A stretch of 64,000 nt of DNA from Streptomyces marincola (lineage in GTDB: Bacteria > Actinomycetota > Actinomycetes > Streptomycetales > Streptomycetaceae): NCBI RefSeq assembly GCF_020410765.1, contig NZ_CP084541.1, positions 2,865,001-2,929,000 of the forward strand, read 5' to 3'. A model generated the notes under the pieces. That model was given only the letters and a program-made list of their open reading frames with translations, did not search any database and was not told the origin of the DNA. Both the position numbers and the translations under genes were made by a program. Shown piece by piece: positions 1 to 8,323 of the stretch (positions are counted from its first letter, which is position 1; the number at the start of each line of letters is the position of its first letter).

Positions 1-119
1 GCATTCGCCGAGCCGGTGCCTCGGCGTCCCCTCGCAACGCGCCGCCCCGGTCCGCGCTGCCCGGCCTCCAACGGGCCGCGCGACCCTCTTCCCCAGGGTG
101 ATCAGGGGGACACGCGCCG

Positions 120-596
120 TCAATACCCGGCCGGCACCTGCACTCCGGCCTCCGAGCGCTGCCCCGGGGCGGGCGGCCCCGAGGGCGCGCAGTCCAGTTC
201 GCACCACACCCGCTTGCCCCGCCCCTCGACCTGCCACCCCCAGCGGTCGGCCAGGACATCGACCAGTTCGAGCCCGCGCCCGCCGGTGTCCTCGCCCTCG
301 GCCCGCCTCGGCCGCGGCGCGCTGCTGCTGTCGTCCACCACTTCGAGCCGCACCGGAACGTTCCTCCCCGGCCGCCGGCCGCAGGCGCTGAGCCGGAGCA
401 CGGCGGGTCTGCCCGTGTGCACGACGGCGTTCGTCACCAGCTCGGAGACCAGCAGGACCAGGATGTCCCGCTGGCTTTCGTCGGGGCAGGCGGGCGCGGC
501 CCGCCCCCGCTCCAGCTGCGCCCTGACCCAGCGGCGGGCCCGGCCCACCTCCGTGGGCTCGGGGGCGACCTCCAACTGCTTCTCCAGCTCCTGCAC
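120..596 (-). CDS. RsbW-like anti-sigma factor / serine kinase (HATPase_c)
   Basis: A 158-residue protein of the RsbW/SpoIIAB-like GHKL kinase family. These act in the cytoplasm by binding sigma factors or phosphorylating STAS-domain antagonists. The N-box is visible as SELVTNAVVHT (about residues 51-61). The G1 region follows as LEVVDDSSSAP and the G2 loop as GGRGLELVDVLADRWGW (about 104-120). The length is normal for the family. The start is GTG at 596 because an in-frame stop lies two codons upstream. A STAS protein (794-1168) lies 200 bp away on the same strand, so partner switching between the two is plausible but inferred. The C-terminal 20 residues are low complexity. Confidence 0.85.
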   Translation of the reverse strand: MQELEKQLEVAPEPTEVGRARRWVRAQLERGRAAPACPDESQRDILVLLVSELVTNAVVHTGRPAVLRLSACGRRPGRNVPVRLEVVDDSSSAPRPRRAEGEDTGGRGLELVDVLADRWGWQVEGRGKRVWCELDCAPSGPPAPGQRSEAGVQVPAGY

Positions 597-793
597 CGTT
601 CACACCATCCGAACCGGGCGAACAAATCCCCTCACACCGAGGCACAACCCCGGCTGCTCCCAGCATGATTGACGGGCGAGTCGGACAACAAGTGCTTCAG
701 GAATATTCCGGCGCAAAGGAGTAAGCATTCTGCAAACTGTACGACCGTGGCAGGCGCGGCTCGAACACCGTGCAAAAACGTCTTGACCTGCCG

Positions 794-1168
794 TTAGGCA
801 GTCAGCGGGGCACCGGCGCCGCTGGTCGCGGCCTCAAGATCGGCGTAGCAGTCGAAAAGACGGCGCACGCCGAGCGCGGCGAGCACGCGGTTGACGTGCG
901 AGCCGTCCGCCGCGCCGTGTGCCGGAAGAATGAGGCGCAACTCACCGGCGCACGAGCGCATGAGGCGGCGCGCGGCCACCATGACGCCCACGCCGCTCGA
1001 ATCGCAGAACAACACGTCGGACAGGTCGAGCACGACCTGCCTGCGCCCGTCGGCCACCGCGTCGTGCACGTGGTGGCGCACGGCCGGGGAGGACGCGATG
1101 TCCAGTTCGCCGACGACGCGCAGCACGGTCCACCCACCGTGCTGCTCCGCCCGCACCTTCACCGTCAC
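794..1168 (-). CDS. STAS-domain anti-sigma factor antagonist
   Basis: A 124-residue single-domain STAS protein of the SpoIIAA/RsbV type. Strand 1 reads WTVLRVVGELDIASSP, and the phosphorylatable serine region is CDSSGVGVMVAA (about residues 55-66), where a cognate kinase would phosphorylate the central Ser. Such proteins release sigma factors from RsbW-like kinases when unphosphorylated. A GTG start at 1168 lies behind a GGAG-like ribosome site. The neighbouring RsbW-like gene (120-596) is transcribed in the same direction, and the divergent neighbour is an ECF sigma gene, so the locus is regulatory. Whether this protein and kinase interact is inference. Confidence 0.85.
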   Translation of the reverse strand: MTVKVRAEQHGGWTVLRVVGELDIASSPAVRHHVHDAVADGRRQVVLDLSDVLFCDSSGVGVMVAARRLMRSCAGELRLILPAHGAADGSHVNRVLAALGVRRLFDCYADLEAATSGAGAPLTA

Positions 1169-1480
1169 GCTCCCGCGGCCCCTTCCTGTGCTCTCGCCTC
1201 TGCTCCGCCGCTCCTCGGGCCGCTCCCGCCGCCGCGTCCACCGCGGCGGCCGGGGCCCGTTCCGTTCGGGGTCCCTACCCTTGCGGCCTGCCCAGTTTCC
1301 CGGCGCTCACTCGCGCACGCCGTCCCCGGGCGCCGATTCGTGCGCGGGGGCGCGCGCGAACAGCACCGCACACTACATTTGACGTACGCGCGGGGCCGAA
1401 GGTTGCCGCATGGTGGGACGCGGCGAGAGCCGGGGTAGCGGGAGGGCGACGGGGAGTGCACCGGGGGGAAGGGAGGCCGG
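1169..1480. other. divergent intergenic region (312 bp)
   Basis: Spacer between the STAS gene (minus) and the ECF sigma gene (plus). It must hold both promoters. A TTGACG-like hexamer occurs at 1379-1384 on the plus strand but no convincing -10 element lies at the right distance. Nothing else recognisable. Confidence 0.3.
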
Positions 1481-2059
1481 ATGGCGCACGAGACGCCACC
1501 CCACTGGGACCGGAGCATGCGGCGGCGGCTGCGTGAGGGCGAGGCCGCCGCGCTCGCCGAGCTGTACGACCGCTTCGCGCCGCTCGCCTACCAGACGGCG
1601 CAGCGCGTGCTCGACGACGAGGCCGCCACCGGCGAGGTGACCCGTGAGGTCTTCGCCCTGATCTGGGAGTCGCCCCGCGACTTCGACCCGGACCGGGGCC
1701 CGATGCGCTCATGGATCGCCCAGGCCGCGCACCGGCTGGCCGTCGAACGGCTGCGCGGCGGGCCCGGGGCGGACGGCGCGAGCCCCGCGGAGCAGGACCG
1801 GCTGATCCGGGCGGTGTCCACGGCGGCCCGCGCCGACTACATCGCGACCGCGATGCCCGCGCCGCTGCGCGAGGCGCTCGAACTGACCTGGTCGCAGCGC
1901 CAGAACTACCGCGAGATGGCGCGGCGCCTCGGCATCACCGAGGCCGAGGCCCGCCGCCGGCTTCGCCTCGGCCTGCAACTGCTCTCCTCCGCGGCCCGTT
2001 ACTCGCCCGACGAGGCCGGACCGCGACGCCCGGGGCACCCCGGACAGGAGCACGCGTGA
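1481..2059 (+). CDS. ECF-type RNA polymerase sigma factor
   Basis: A 192-residue sigma-70 family protein with only regions 2 and 4, so an extracytoplasmic-function type. Region 2 covers about residues 20-95, with LYDRFAPLAYQTAQRVL followed by VFALIWESPRDFDPDRG. Region 4 covers about 125-170, with a helix-turn-helix in NYREMARRLGITEAEARRRL. The ATG at 1481 follows a purine-rich GGGAGG stretch. The next gene overlaps by four bases (GTGA) and encodes a zinc-finger protein, the usual anti-sigma arrangement, so this sigma factor is probably held inactive by that partner. Confidence 0.9.
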   Translation: MAHETPPHWDRSMRRRLREGEAAALAELYDRFAPLAYQTAQRVLDDEAATGEVTREVFALIWESPRDFDPDRGPMRSWIAQAAHRLAVERLRGGPGADGASPAEQDRLIRAVSTAARADYIATAMPAPLREALELTWSQRQNYREMARRLGITEAEARRRLRLGLQLLSSAARYSPDEAGPRRPGHPGQEHA

Positions 2060-3342
2060 GCACTCCTCCGGAGCCGGAGCCGGGAGCGGGGCCGCGACCC
2101 GAGCCAGGACCCGGCGCACGACCGGAGCGGGAGAGGGAGGCCGGGCCGGCGGTGCCCGGGCCCCGCCCGTCCGCCGCGCGGGAAGCGGCGGGGAGCGAGC
2201 ACCGCGAGGTCGTGGCGCTGCTCGGCGCGTGGGCGCTCGACGCCTGCGCGCCCGAGGAGACCGAACGCGTCGAGGCCCACCTCGGTGACTGCGGGCGGTG
2301 CGCCGAGGAGGCGCTCGGGCTGCGCGACGCCGCGACGCTGCTCGAACCGCGGCGCAGCCTCGACCTCGACCCCGGGCTGCGGCACGAGGTGCTCGACGCC
2401 TGCCTCGCCCGCCGCCCCGCGGCGCGGCCGGTGCCGTCGTGGGCGGCGCCGTTCGACGCGGAGGCCGCCCGGCTCGACGCGCTCCTGCACGACATGGCCG
2501 AGGAGGAGTGGCGCACGCCGGTGTCGCTGCACTGGTTCACCGGGGACCGCTGGGCCGATCGGCACACCACCGTGGCCGGCGTCGTCGCCGGGATGCTGGG
2601 CACGGACCGGGTGCTGGCCCGCGCCGTCGGGCTGGCCGGGCCGCGGGGCGCCGCGGGCCGGGAGTCGGCGGCGGGCCGGGAGTCGGCGGCGGGCGCGGAG
2701 GAGACGGTGGCCGGCGGCGCGGACGGGCGGTGCCCCGCGTGGCTGCCGTGGCGCGAGCAGACCAGGGCCCTGGTGCGGACCGCGGCCGACCTCGGCGGCA
2801 GGACGGGGGAACGGACCCTGCCGCGCGCCGTGCTCGGCGACCCCGGCCGCTTCCCCGGGGACGGGCCGCGCGTGGCCCTCTCCGACGCCTACCTCGACCG
2901 CGCGTTCGCGTGCTGGGTGCACGCCTGCGACATCGCCGACGCGGTGGAGTACCCGTACGAGCCGCCGCACGGCCCGCACCTGCGGCTGCTCGTGGACCTC
3001 CAGGCGCGCCGCCTGCCCGGCAGCATCGCGGGGCGGCGCAGGGCGGGCCTCGCCGTCTCGCCGCCCCGCCTGATGGCGGCGGGCTCACCCGGCCGCACGC
3101 TGCACCTGGAGGTGGAGGGCGCGGGCGGCGGCCACTGGTACATCCCGCTGGACTCGCCCGTGGCCGGGGTGTCGCGGCGGCAGGCGAGGGAGGCGGTCGC
3201 GCGTGTGGCGCTCGACGACGTGGTGTTCTGCCGGCTCGCGGCCGGGCGGATCACGCCGGAGGAGGCGGCCTCGGGCGTGGAGGGCGATCCCGCGGTGATC
3301 GAGGACCTGCTCCTGGCCGCGGCGGCCCTGTCCCGCCCCTGA
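2056..3342 (+). CDS. zf-HC2 anti-sigma factor fused to a mycothiol-dependent maleylpyruvate isomerase-like domain
   Basis: A 428-residue protein translationally coupled to the ECF sigma gene by a GTGA overlap. Residues 1-45 are Pro/Glu-rich linker. Residues about 50-90 hold a zinc-finger anti-sigma motif: HREVVALLGAWALDA, then HLGDCGRC, giving the H-x3-C-x2-C pattern. The remainder, from about residue 125, resembles the DinB-like mycothiol-dependent maleylpyruvate isomerase N-terminal domain (the WRTPVSLHWFTGDRWADRHTTVAG region) with its smaller C-terminal domain. It probably binds the sigma factor through the zinc finger, while the second domain may sense thiol state or a ligand; this second role is inference. 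No membrane segment is visible. A duplicated GRESAAGRESAAG stretch sits near residue 200. Confidence 0.8.
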   Translation: MSTPPEPEPGAGPRPEPGPGARPEREREAGPAVPGPRPSAAREAAGSEHREVVALLGAWALDACAPEETERVEAHLGDCGRCAEEALGLRDAATLLEPRRSLDLDPGLRHEVLDACLARRPAARPVPSWAAPFDAEAARLDALLHDMAEEEWRTPVSLHWFTGDRWADRHTTVAGVVAGMLGTDRVLARAVGLAGPRGAAGRESAAGRESAAGAEETVAGGADGRCPAWLPWREQTRALVRTAADLGGRTGERTLPRAVLGDPGRFPGDGPRVALSDAYLDRAFACWVHACDIADAVEYPYEPPHGPHLRLLVDLQARRLPGSIAGRRRAGLAVSPPRLMAAGSPGRTLHLEVEGAGGGHWYIPLDSPVAGVSRRQAREAVARVALDDVVFCRLAAGRITPEEAASGVEGDPAVIEDLLLAAAALSRP

Positions 3343-3351
3343 CCCCGGCGC

Positions 3352-3383
3352 CCCGGCCCGCGCGGGGGAACGCGCGGGCCGGG
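3352..3383. terminator. bidirectional hairpin terminator
   Basis: A perfect 13-bp inverted repeat (3352-3364 and 3371-3383) with a 6-nt GGGGAA loop, placed between the convergent ends of the anti-sigma gene and purU. There is no T-run, as usual for Streptomyces terminators. Confidence 0.65.
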
Positions 3384-3429
3384 CGAACGGCGGGCCGGGT
3401 GACGCGCGGGCCCGCCCCGCCGCCCGCGG

Positions 3430-4314
3430 TCAGCCGAAGACGACCGTGCGGCTGCCGTTGAGCAGGACCCGGCGTTCGCTGTGCCACTTCACCGCGCGGG
3501 CCAGGGCCTGGCACTCGACGTCGCGGCCGACCGCGACCAGCTGCTTCGGGGTCACGTCGTGCCCGACCCGCTCCACCTCCTGCTCGATGATCGGCCCCTC
3601 GTCCAGTTCGGCCGTCACGTAGTGCGCGGTCGCGCCGATCAGCTTCACGCCCCGGGCGTGCGCCTGGTGGTAGGGGCGGGCGCCCTTGAAGCTGGGGAGG
3701 AAGGAGTGGTGGATGTTGATGATGCGTCCGGGCAGCCGCTTGCACAGGTCGTCCGAGATCACCTGCATGTAGCGGGCGAGCACGACCAGTTCCACGTCCT
3801 CGTCCTCCACGATGCGCAGCAGCCGGGCCTCGGCCTCCGCCTTCGTGTCCTGGGTCACCGGGATGTGGTGGAACGGAATGCCGTAGGAGCCGGCCAGCTC
3901 GGCGAAGTCGGTGTGGTTGGACACCACGGCCGCGACCTCGACCGGCAGCGCGCCGATGCGCGCGCGGAACAGCAGGTCGTTGAGGCAGTGCCCGAACTTG
4001 CTGACCATCAGCAGCACGCGCATCTTCTCGTCGGCCGGGTGCAGCTGCCAGTCCATGCGGAAGGTGTCGCCCACGGCCGCGAAGCTGGCGCGCAGCTTCT
4101 CGCAGGTCACGGGCCCCTCGGCCGAGAAGTGCACGCGCATGAAGAACAGGCCGGTGTCCCGGTCACCGAACTGCTGGCTGTCCTCGATGTTGCAACCGGT
4201 CATGAACAGGTAACTCGACACGGCGTGCACGATGCCCGGCCGGTCGGGGCAGGACAGGGTGAGCACGAACTGGCGAGCGGGCTCGGCGGGCCGCTCTGAC
4301 TGGTCGGTCGTCAT
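3430..4314 (-). CDS. purU: formyltetrahydrofolate deformylase
   Basis: Hydrolyses 10-formyltetrahydrofolate to formate and tetrahydrofolate, balancing one-carbon pools. About 294 residues, the normal size. The N-terminal ACT domain begins with FVLTLSCPDRPGIVHAVSSY (within about 15-80). The formyltransferase domain has RVLLMVSKFGHCLNDLLFR, and the catalytic Asn/His region is INIHHSFLPSFKGARPYHQA, followed by GATAHYVTAELDEGPII. I chose ATG at 4314; a GTG six codons upstream (4332) is possible. It stands alone, converging on the sigma/anti-sigma pair. Confidence 0.95.
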   Translation of the reverse strand: MTTDQSERPAEPARQFVLTLSCPDRPGIVHAVSSYLFMTGCNIEDSQQFGDRDTGLFFMRVHFSAEGPVTCEKLRASFAAVGDTFRMDWQLHPADEKMRVLLMVSKFGHCLNDLLFRARIGALPVEVAAVVSNHTDFAELAGSYGIPFHHIPVTQDTKAEAEARLLRIVEDEDVELVVLARYMQVISDDLCKRLPGRIINIHHSFLPSFKGARPYHQAHARGVKLIGATAHYVTAELDEGPIIEQEVERVGHDVTPKQLVAVGRDVECQALARAVKWHSERRVLLNGSRTVVFG

Positions 4315-4339
4315 GCTGCCCAAGCGTGGCACACGCGTG

Positions 4340-4786
4340 TCAGACGGTGCGCATCGCGGCGGCCAGATCGTCCAGCGTGCGCGGGGGCGCGTCCGGGTCG
4401 TCGCCGTCGTTGACCGCGAGCCGCGTGTGCGCCTCGCGCGCCGCGCGCACGGCCTCGGGCCAGCCGTGGTGCTGGAGGTAGTCCGTGACCGGGGCGTCGG
4501 CGCCGACCTGGTGCATGATCCGCAGCACGCGCAGCACCGCGACGTCCACGAGCGCCGCCTCCTGGCTGTCGCGGAACACCGTGCCGACGTACTTCTCCGC
4601 CGACCAGTTGTCCAGCCAGGTGTCCTCGACCAGCCGGTACACCGCGTCCGTCACGTCGCCGTAGCCCGGCAGTCCCGGCACCCAGCAGTTCTGGTGGAAG
4701 GCGGGGTCGGAGAGCATGTGGAGCGCGGAGCGCACGTGGGCGCGCCAGCGCCACCACGGCATGTCGTTGAGCGGCATGCCTGCCAT
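4340..4786 (-). CDS. SCO4402-family conserved protein
   Basis: A 148-residue conserved actinobacterial protein recognised as the SCO4402 family (from memory); its function is unknown. It is Trp-rich at the N terminus (PLNDMPWWRWRAHVRSALHM) and has a conserved centre (GYGDVTDAVYRLVEDTWLD, then FRDSQEAALVDVAVLRVLR). No signal peptide or membrane segment is visible. The start is uncertain: ATG at 4786 (MAGMPLND) fits the family, whereas a longer version from a GTG about 20 codons upstream cannot be excluded. It lies just upstream of purU in the same orientation, 25 bp away, and may be co-transcribed with it. Confidence 0.8.
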   Translation of the reverse strand: MAGMPLNDMPWWRWRAHVRSALHMLSDPAFHQNCWVPGLPGYGDVTDAVYRLVEDTWLDNWSAEKYVGTVFRDSQEAALVDVAVLRVLRIMHQVGADAPVTDYLQHHGWPEAVRAAREAHTRLAVNDGDDPDAPPRTLDDLAAAMRTV

Positions 4787-4836
4787 GGTGGAGGAACGGC
4801 GTGCGTGTCGGGAAGTCCTTTCCGTGCCCGGAGTGC

Positions 4837-6636
4837 TCACAGTTGTGCCGCCGCTCGCTCGGGCAGGCCGTGTTCCCTGGCCAGCGGGTTCCACAGGGCC
4901 GCGGCCCGTTCCTTCGCCGTGGTGGCCCGGCCGCTGGCCGCGTCCCCCTCCGAGGCGCGGTCGGTGTGCCGCGCCTGCCCGCCCTGGCAGACCTGCGGGT
5001 CGCTGCCGGCCTGGTCGGCCCACGCCGCGTAGTGCTCGTCGGCCTCGGCCGAGGCGTGCCACGCCTCGGTGAGCGACTGCGCGAGCGCGTCGCCCTCGGG
5101 CAGGCGGTCGAGCGAGAGCGCGTCGAGGCGGGTCACGAGCCCGTTGCGCTGCTCGGCCGCGGCGCGCAGGTCCTCCGCGGCGCGCCCCAGGTCCTGGCAG
5201 GCCCGGATGTTGGTGACGGACGCGATGACGGCGTCGCGGCTGTCGTTGCTGTCGGCGAGCAGCGCGGACAGCGCCTCGGCCTGCTGGGCCGCGGCGTCCG
5301 CCGTCTCCTCCTGCCCTGTGTCCTCCCCGTCGCCGCCCGCGGCGGCCTCTCCTTCCGCGCCGCCCTCCGCCGTGCCCGGCTCCTCCTCGGGGCCGCCCGC
5401 GGCCTCGGGTTCCGCGGTGTCGGTCTCGGAGCTGTCCGAGCCGCCGTCGCCGCCGCTGAGCGCCGCGCCCGCGATCAGCCCGACGACGGCGCAGCCGACG
5501 ACGACGGCCGCGGCCACCAGGACGGGGGAACGGCGCCGCGGCGCGCCGGCCGACGGACCGCCGCCGCCGGGGCCGCGCGGCGGGGGCGGCTCCTCGGTGA
5601 CGGCCGCGGACCTGAAGAGGCTGTCGAAGCCGCCCTCCCGGGCGGGCGGCCTGGCCTGCGGCGGGTCGAAGCCGTGGCCCGGGCCGTGCGGCGGCGGGCC
5701 GCCGTGGCCGGCCGGGCCCGCGGGCCCGCGGCGGCCGTGCGGCGGCGGCGCGGCGGGGCCGCGATAGGCGCGCAGCCGCGTCGTGGACTCGGGGTCGCCG
5801 TGCGCGGGCACGGGCGGGATGAGCTGCGTGGCGCCCTCGGAACCGGCCGCGGGCACCGGCGGCAGGAACTGCGTGGCGTCCTGCGCACCCGCCGCGGGCG
5901 GAACGCCCCGCCCCGGGCCCTCGCCACCGGCCCCCGGCACGGACCCGAACACCTGCGTCGCCCTGTCACCCCCACCCTCAGCCGGCACCGGCGGCAAGAA
6001 CTGCGTCGCGTCCTGCGCACCCGCCGCGGACGGAACGCCCCGCCCCGGGCCCTCGCCACCGGCCCCCGGCACGGACCCGAACACCTGCGTCGCCCTGTCA
6101 CCCCCACCCTCAGCCGGCACCGGCGGCAAGAACTGCGTCGCGTCCTGCGCACCCGCCGCGGACGGGCCGGCCGGCCCGCCCGGCACCCGCCGGATGCGGG
6201 TCGTCGTCTCGACGGGCCGTATCCGGTGGGTGGCGTCACCGCCGCCGGGCGGGGTCTGCGCGCCGCCGGGCGGCGCGGGCGGCCTGGGGGGCGTGGGCGT
6301 CCGCGGCAGCGCGGGCGCGCCGGCCCGCGGTCCCGCCCCGGGCGGGAACGGCGGCGGCGCGCCCTGGGGCGCGCCGGGCGCACTGGGAGTACCGGGCGCG
6401 CCGCCGGGCGCCGGGGCGGCGTGCCGGCCGTGCGGCGGCCCGGGGGGCGCCGGCGGTCCTGACGGATCGGGGGCTCCTGCGGCGTCGGGGCCCCACGGCT
6501 GGCCCCAGGGCCGGCCGGGCGACGGCGCGGACACGGTCGCGTCCTGCGGCCGGCCCTGCTGCCACGTGCCGTCGCCGCCCGGCGGCAGTACGACGCCTTC
6601 GCGGGGCTCGTTGTCCCCTCCGTTGTGGCTGGTCAC
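4837..6636 (-). CDS. Pro/Gly-rich single-pass membrane protein with tandem 44-residue repeats
   Basis: A 599-residue protein of unknown function. Residues 1-345 are low complexity, rich in Pro, Gly and Ala, and presumably cytoplasmic. They contain two full and two partial copies of a 44-residue repeat with the motifs DATQFLPPVP and RATQVFGSVP. A single transmembrane helix (SPVLVAAAVVVGCAVVGLIAG) lies near residue 385. An acidic Ser/Glu/Gly linker then leads to an extracellular C-terminal domain (about 450-599) with two Cys (ACQDLG and VCQGG) that may form a disulphide. The repeated TQ motifs resemble Ser/Thr-kinase or FHA-binding sites in other actinobacterial membrane proteins; that is inference. 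ATG at 6636. Confidence 0.75.
   Translation of the reverse strand: MTSHNGGDNEPREGVVLPPGGDGTWQQGRPQDATVSAPSPGRPWGQPWGPDAAGAPDPSGPPAPPGPPHGRHAAPAPGGAPGTPSAPGAPQGAPPPFPPGAGPRAGAPALPRTPTPPRPPAPPGGAQTPPGGGDATHRIRPVETTTRIRRVPGGPAGPSAAGAQDATQFLPPVPAEGGGDRATQVFGSVPGAGGEGPGRGVPSAAGAQDATQFLPPVPAEGGGDRATQVFGSVPGAGGEGPGRGVPPAAGAQDATQFLPPVPAAGSEGATQLIPPVPAHGDPESTTRLRAYRGPAAPPPHGRRGPAGPAGHGGPPPHGPGHGFDPPQARPPAREGGFDSLFRSAAVTEEPPPPRGPGGGGPSAGAPRRRSPVLVAAAVVVGCAVVGLIAGAALSGGDGGSDSSETDTAEPEAAGGPEEEPGTAEGGAEGEAAAGGDGEDTGQEETADAAAQQAEALSALLADSNDSRDAVIASVTNIRACQDLGRAAEDLRAAAEQRNGLVTRLDALSLDRLPEGDALAQSLTEAWHASAEADEHYAAWADQAGSDPQVCQGGQARHTDRASEGDAASGRATTAKERAAALWNPLAREHGLPERAAAQL
5853..6165. repeat. 132-bp tandem coding repeat
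   Basis: Two full units (5879-6010 and 6011-6142) plus partial units on both flanks. The period is exactly 132 bp (44 codons) with near-identical sequence, inside the Pro/Gly-rich membrane protein gene. The in-frame period and near identity suggest recent unequal recombination. Confidence 0.9.
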
Positions 6637-6741
6637 GCGGGCTCCTCGTCGCTCAACGCAGTTCGCCGGGCCACGCTACCGGCCCCCAAGGAGAGTCGCC
6701 GCGTCACCTCCCGGCGTCAAGTCCGGCAGGTCAGCGGGGAC

Positions 6742-8145
6742 TCACTCAGGACGCGGCCGGCGGAGCGCGGTGAACTCGCGCACCGCCGCCTCGTTGCGGT
6801 GCGGTTCGAGCCGCGCGGTGAACTCCGCCAGGTAGTCCGCGCCGCGCCCCGAGCGCAGCCCGTCGACCAGCGTGCCCGCCTCGGTCGCGGTATGGCAGGC
6901 CTGCGCCAGCTCGCCGTCCTGCAACTGCCCCGTGGCCAGCACGAGCAGCCCTATCGCACGGCGCCTCGCCCTGCTCTCCGGGTGCCCCGCGAGCGCTTCC
7001 GCCGCGCGTTTCTGCGCCTCCCTGCCCTGCCCGAGGTCGCGGTGGCAGTGGGCGAGTTCGTCGGCGAGGTAGGCGGCGTCGAAGTGGGCGATCCACGCCG
7101 GCTCCTCGTCGGTGCCGCCGGCGCGGTCGAGCGCCGCCGTGGCGTCGGACGCGGCCCGCAGGCAGGCGGAACGGTCGCCGAGCTGCGCGTGCCCGCGGGC
7201 CTCCGCGGCGAGGAACAGCGCCTCCGCGCGCGGCGTCACCCGCCCCCTGGTCCCCTCCTGTGCCGCCCGCGCGAGCTGGATGACCTCGCGCGGGTTGCCG
7301 AGCGCCGCCGCGAGATGGCTCATTCCCGCCGCGAGGACGTAGCCGCCGAAGCCCCGGTCCCCGGCGGCCTGGGCCAGCCGCAGGGCCTGGATGTAGTAGC
7401 GCTGCGCCAGCCCGGGCAGGCCGGTGTCCACCGCCATGTAGCCGGCGAGTTCGGTCAGCCGGGCGGCGGCGGCGAACAGCTCCCTGCCGACCGCCTCGCC
7501 GTAGGAACCGCCGAGCAGTCCCGCCACCACGCTGTTGAGGTAGTGGACGACGACGGGCCGCACGTGCCCCGCGCCCCACCGCCGGTCGAGGTCCACGAGC
7601 GCGGCCGTGGTGGCGACCACGGCCGCCACGTCGGAGCCGCCGACGCGCGGTCCCGAGGTGCGGGCGACCTCGGTGTCGGCCGGGGTGATCAGCCAGTCCC
7701 GGCTCGGCTCGACGAGCGCGGCGGGGGCCACGTGCGAGCCGCCGGACGCGTAGGCGCTCGGCCCCTCGCCGTTCTCGCGCCTGGTCACGTCCGAGTGCCA
7801 CAGCTCGGCGGCCTGCTCGACGCTCTCGGCGAGCCCGGCCGCGAAGTGGAGGCCGACGGACGAGGTCAGCTGGCGGGCGCTGCCCATGCCGATCTCGTCC
7901 ACGGTGACCGGGCGGCCCAGCTTGCGGCCGAGTGCCTCGGCGACGACGTCCGGCGCCCGGCCGCGCGGCTGCTGGCCCCGGATCCACCGGGCGACGGAGG
8001 TCTTGTCGTAGCGGAAGTCGAGCCCGCGCTCGGCTGCGCACATGTTGACGCGGCGTGCCAGCCCGGCGTTGGAGCAGGCCGCCTCCCTGATGAGGGAGAG
8101 CAGTCGCTCGTTGGGCTGGCGGGCGATCAGTGGTCTGGCAGTCAT
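6742..8145 (-). CDS. NsdA-like TPR transcriptional regulator
   Basis: A 467-residue protein resembling the Streptomyces NsdA family, whose founding member negatively affects development and antibiotic production. The N-terminal part is helix-turn-helix-like (about 1-80: RYDKTSVARWIRGQQPRGRAP). It is followed by LVEPSRDWLITPADTEVAR and a long helical TPR-type region (about 190-450) with repeats such as ALRLAQAAGDRGFGGYVLAAG. ATG at 8145 sits behind GGGAG; the much longer open frame upstream is only an antisense shadow. The divergent neighbour encodes a prim-pol-like protein, an arrangement I recall next to NsdA-type genes. Orthology to nsdA itself, rather than a paralogue, is uncertain. Confidence 0.7.
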   Translation of the reverse strand: MTARPLIARQPNERLLSLIREAACSNAGLARRVNMCAAERGLDFRYDKTSVARWIRGQQPRGRAPDVVAEALGRKLGRPVTVDEIGMGSARQLTSSVGLHFAAGLAESVEQAAELWHSDVTRRENGEGPSAYASGGSHVAPAALVEPSRDWLITPADTEVARTSGPRVGGSDVAAVVATTAALVDLDRRWGAGHVRPVVVHYLNSVVAGLLGGSYGEAVGRELFAAAARLTELAGYMAVDTGLPGLAQRYYIQALRLAQAAGDRGFGGYVLAAGMSHLAAALGNPREVIQLARAAQEGTRGRVTPRAEALFLAAEARGHAQLGDRSACLRAASDATAALDRAGGTDEEPAWIAHFDAAYLADELAHCHRDLGQGREAQKRAAEALAGHPESRARRRAIGLLVLATGQLQDGELAQACHTATEAGTLVDGLRSGRGADYLAEFTARLEPHRNEAAVREFTALRRPRPE

Positions 8146-8323
8146 CAGCGGCTCCCTTGCTGTGGGCCCCTGGGCGATCTCGCGCTGATCACTGCCCTGC
8201 CGCTGCCCGGTCCATCCCGTATGCCCCCATGGATGCACCGATGCGCCCCGCGTGCGGGCGGGCCCGGCGAGACCCGGCCGGGCGCGGCCGTAACCCGTAT
8301 GGAGTAGCCGAGTTGTCCCCGGC

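Noticed and set aside
5853..6165. Repeats as a CRISPR array
   Set aside because: Units are contiguous, in frame and coding, with no spacers and no cas genes.
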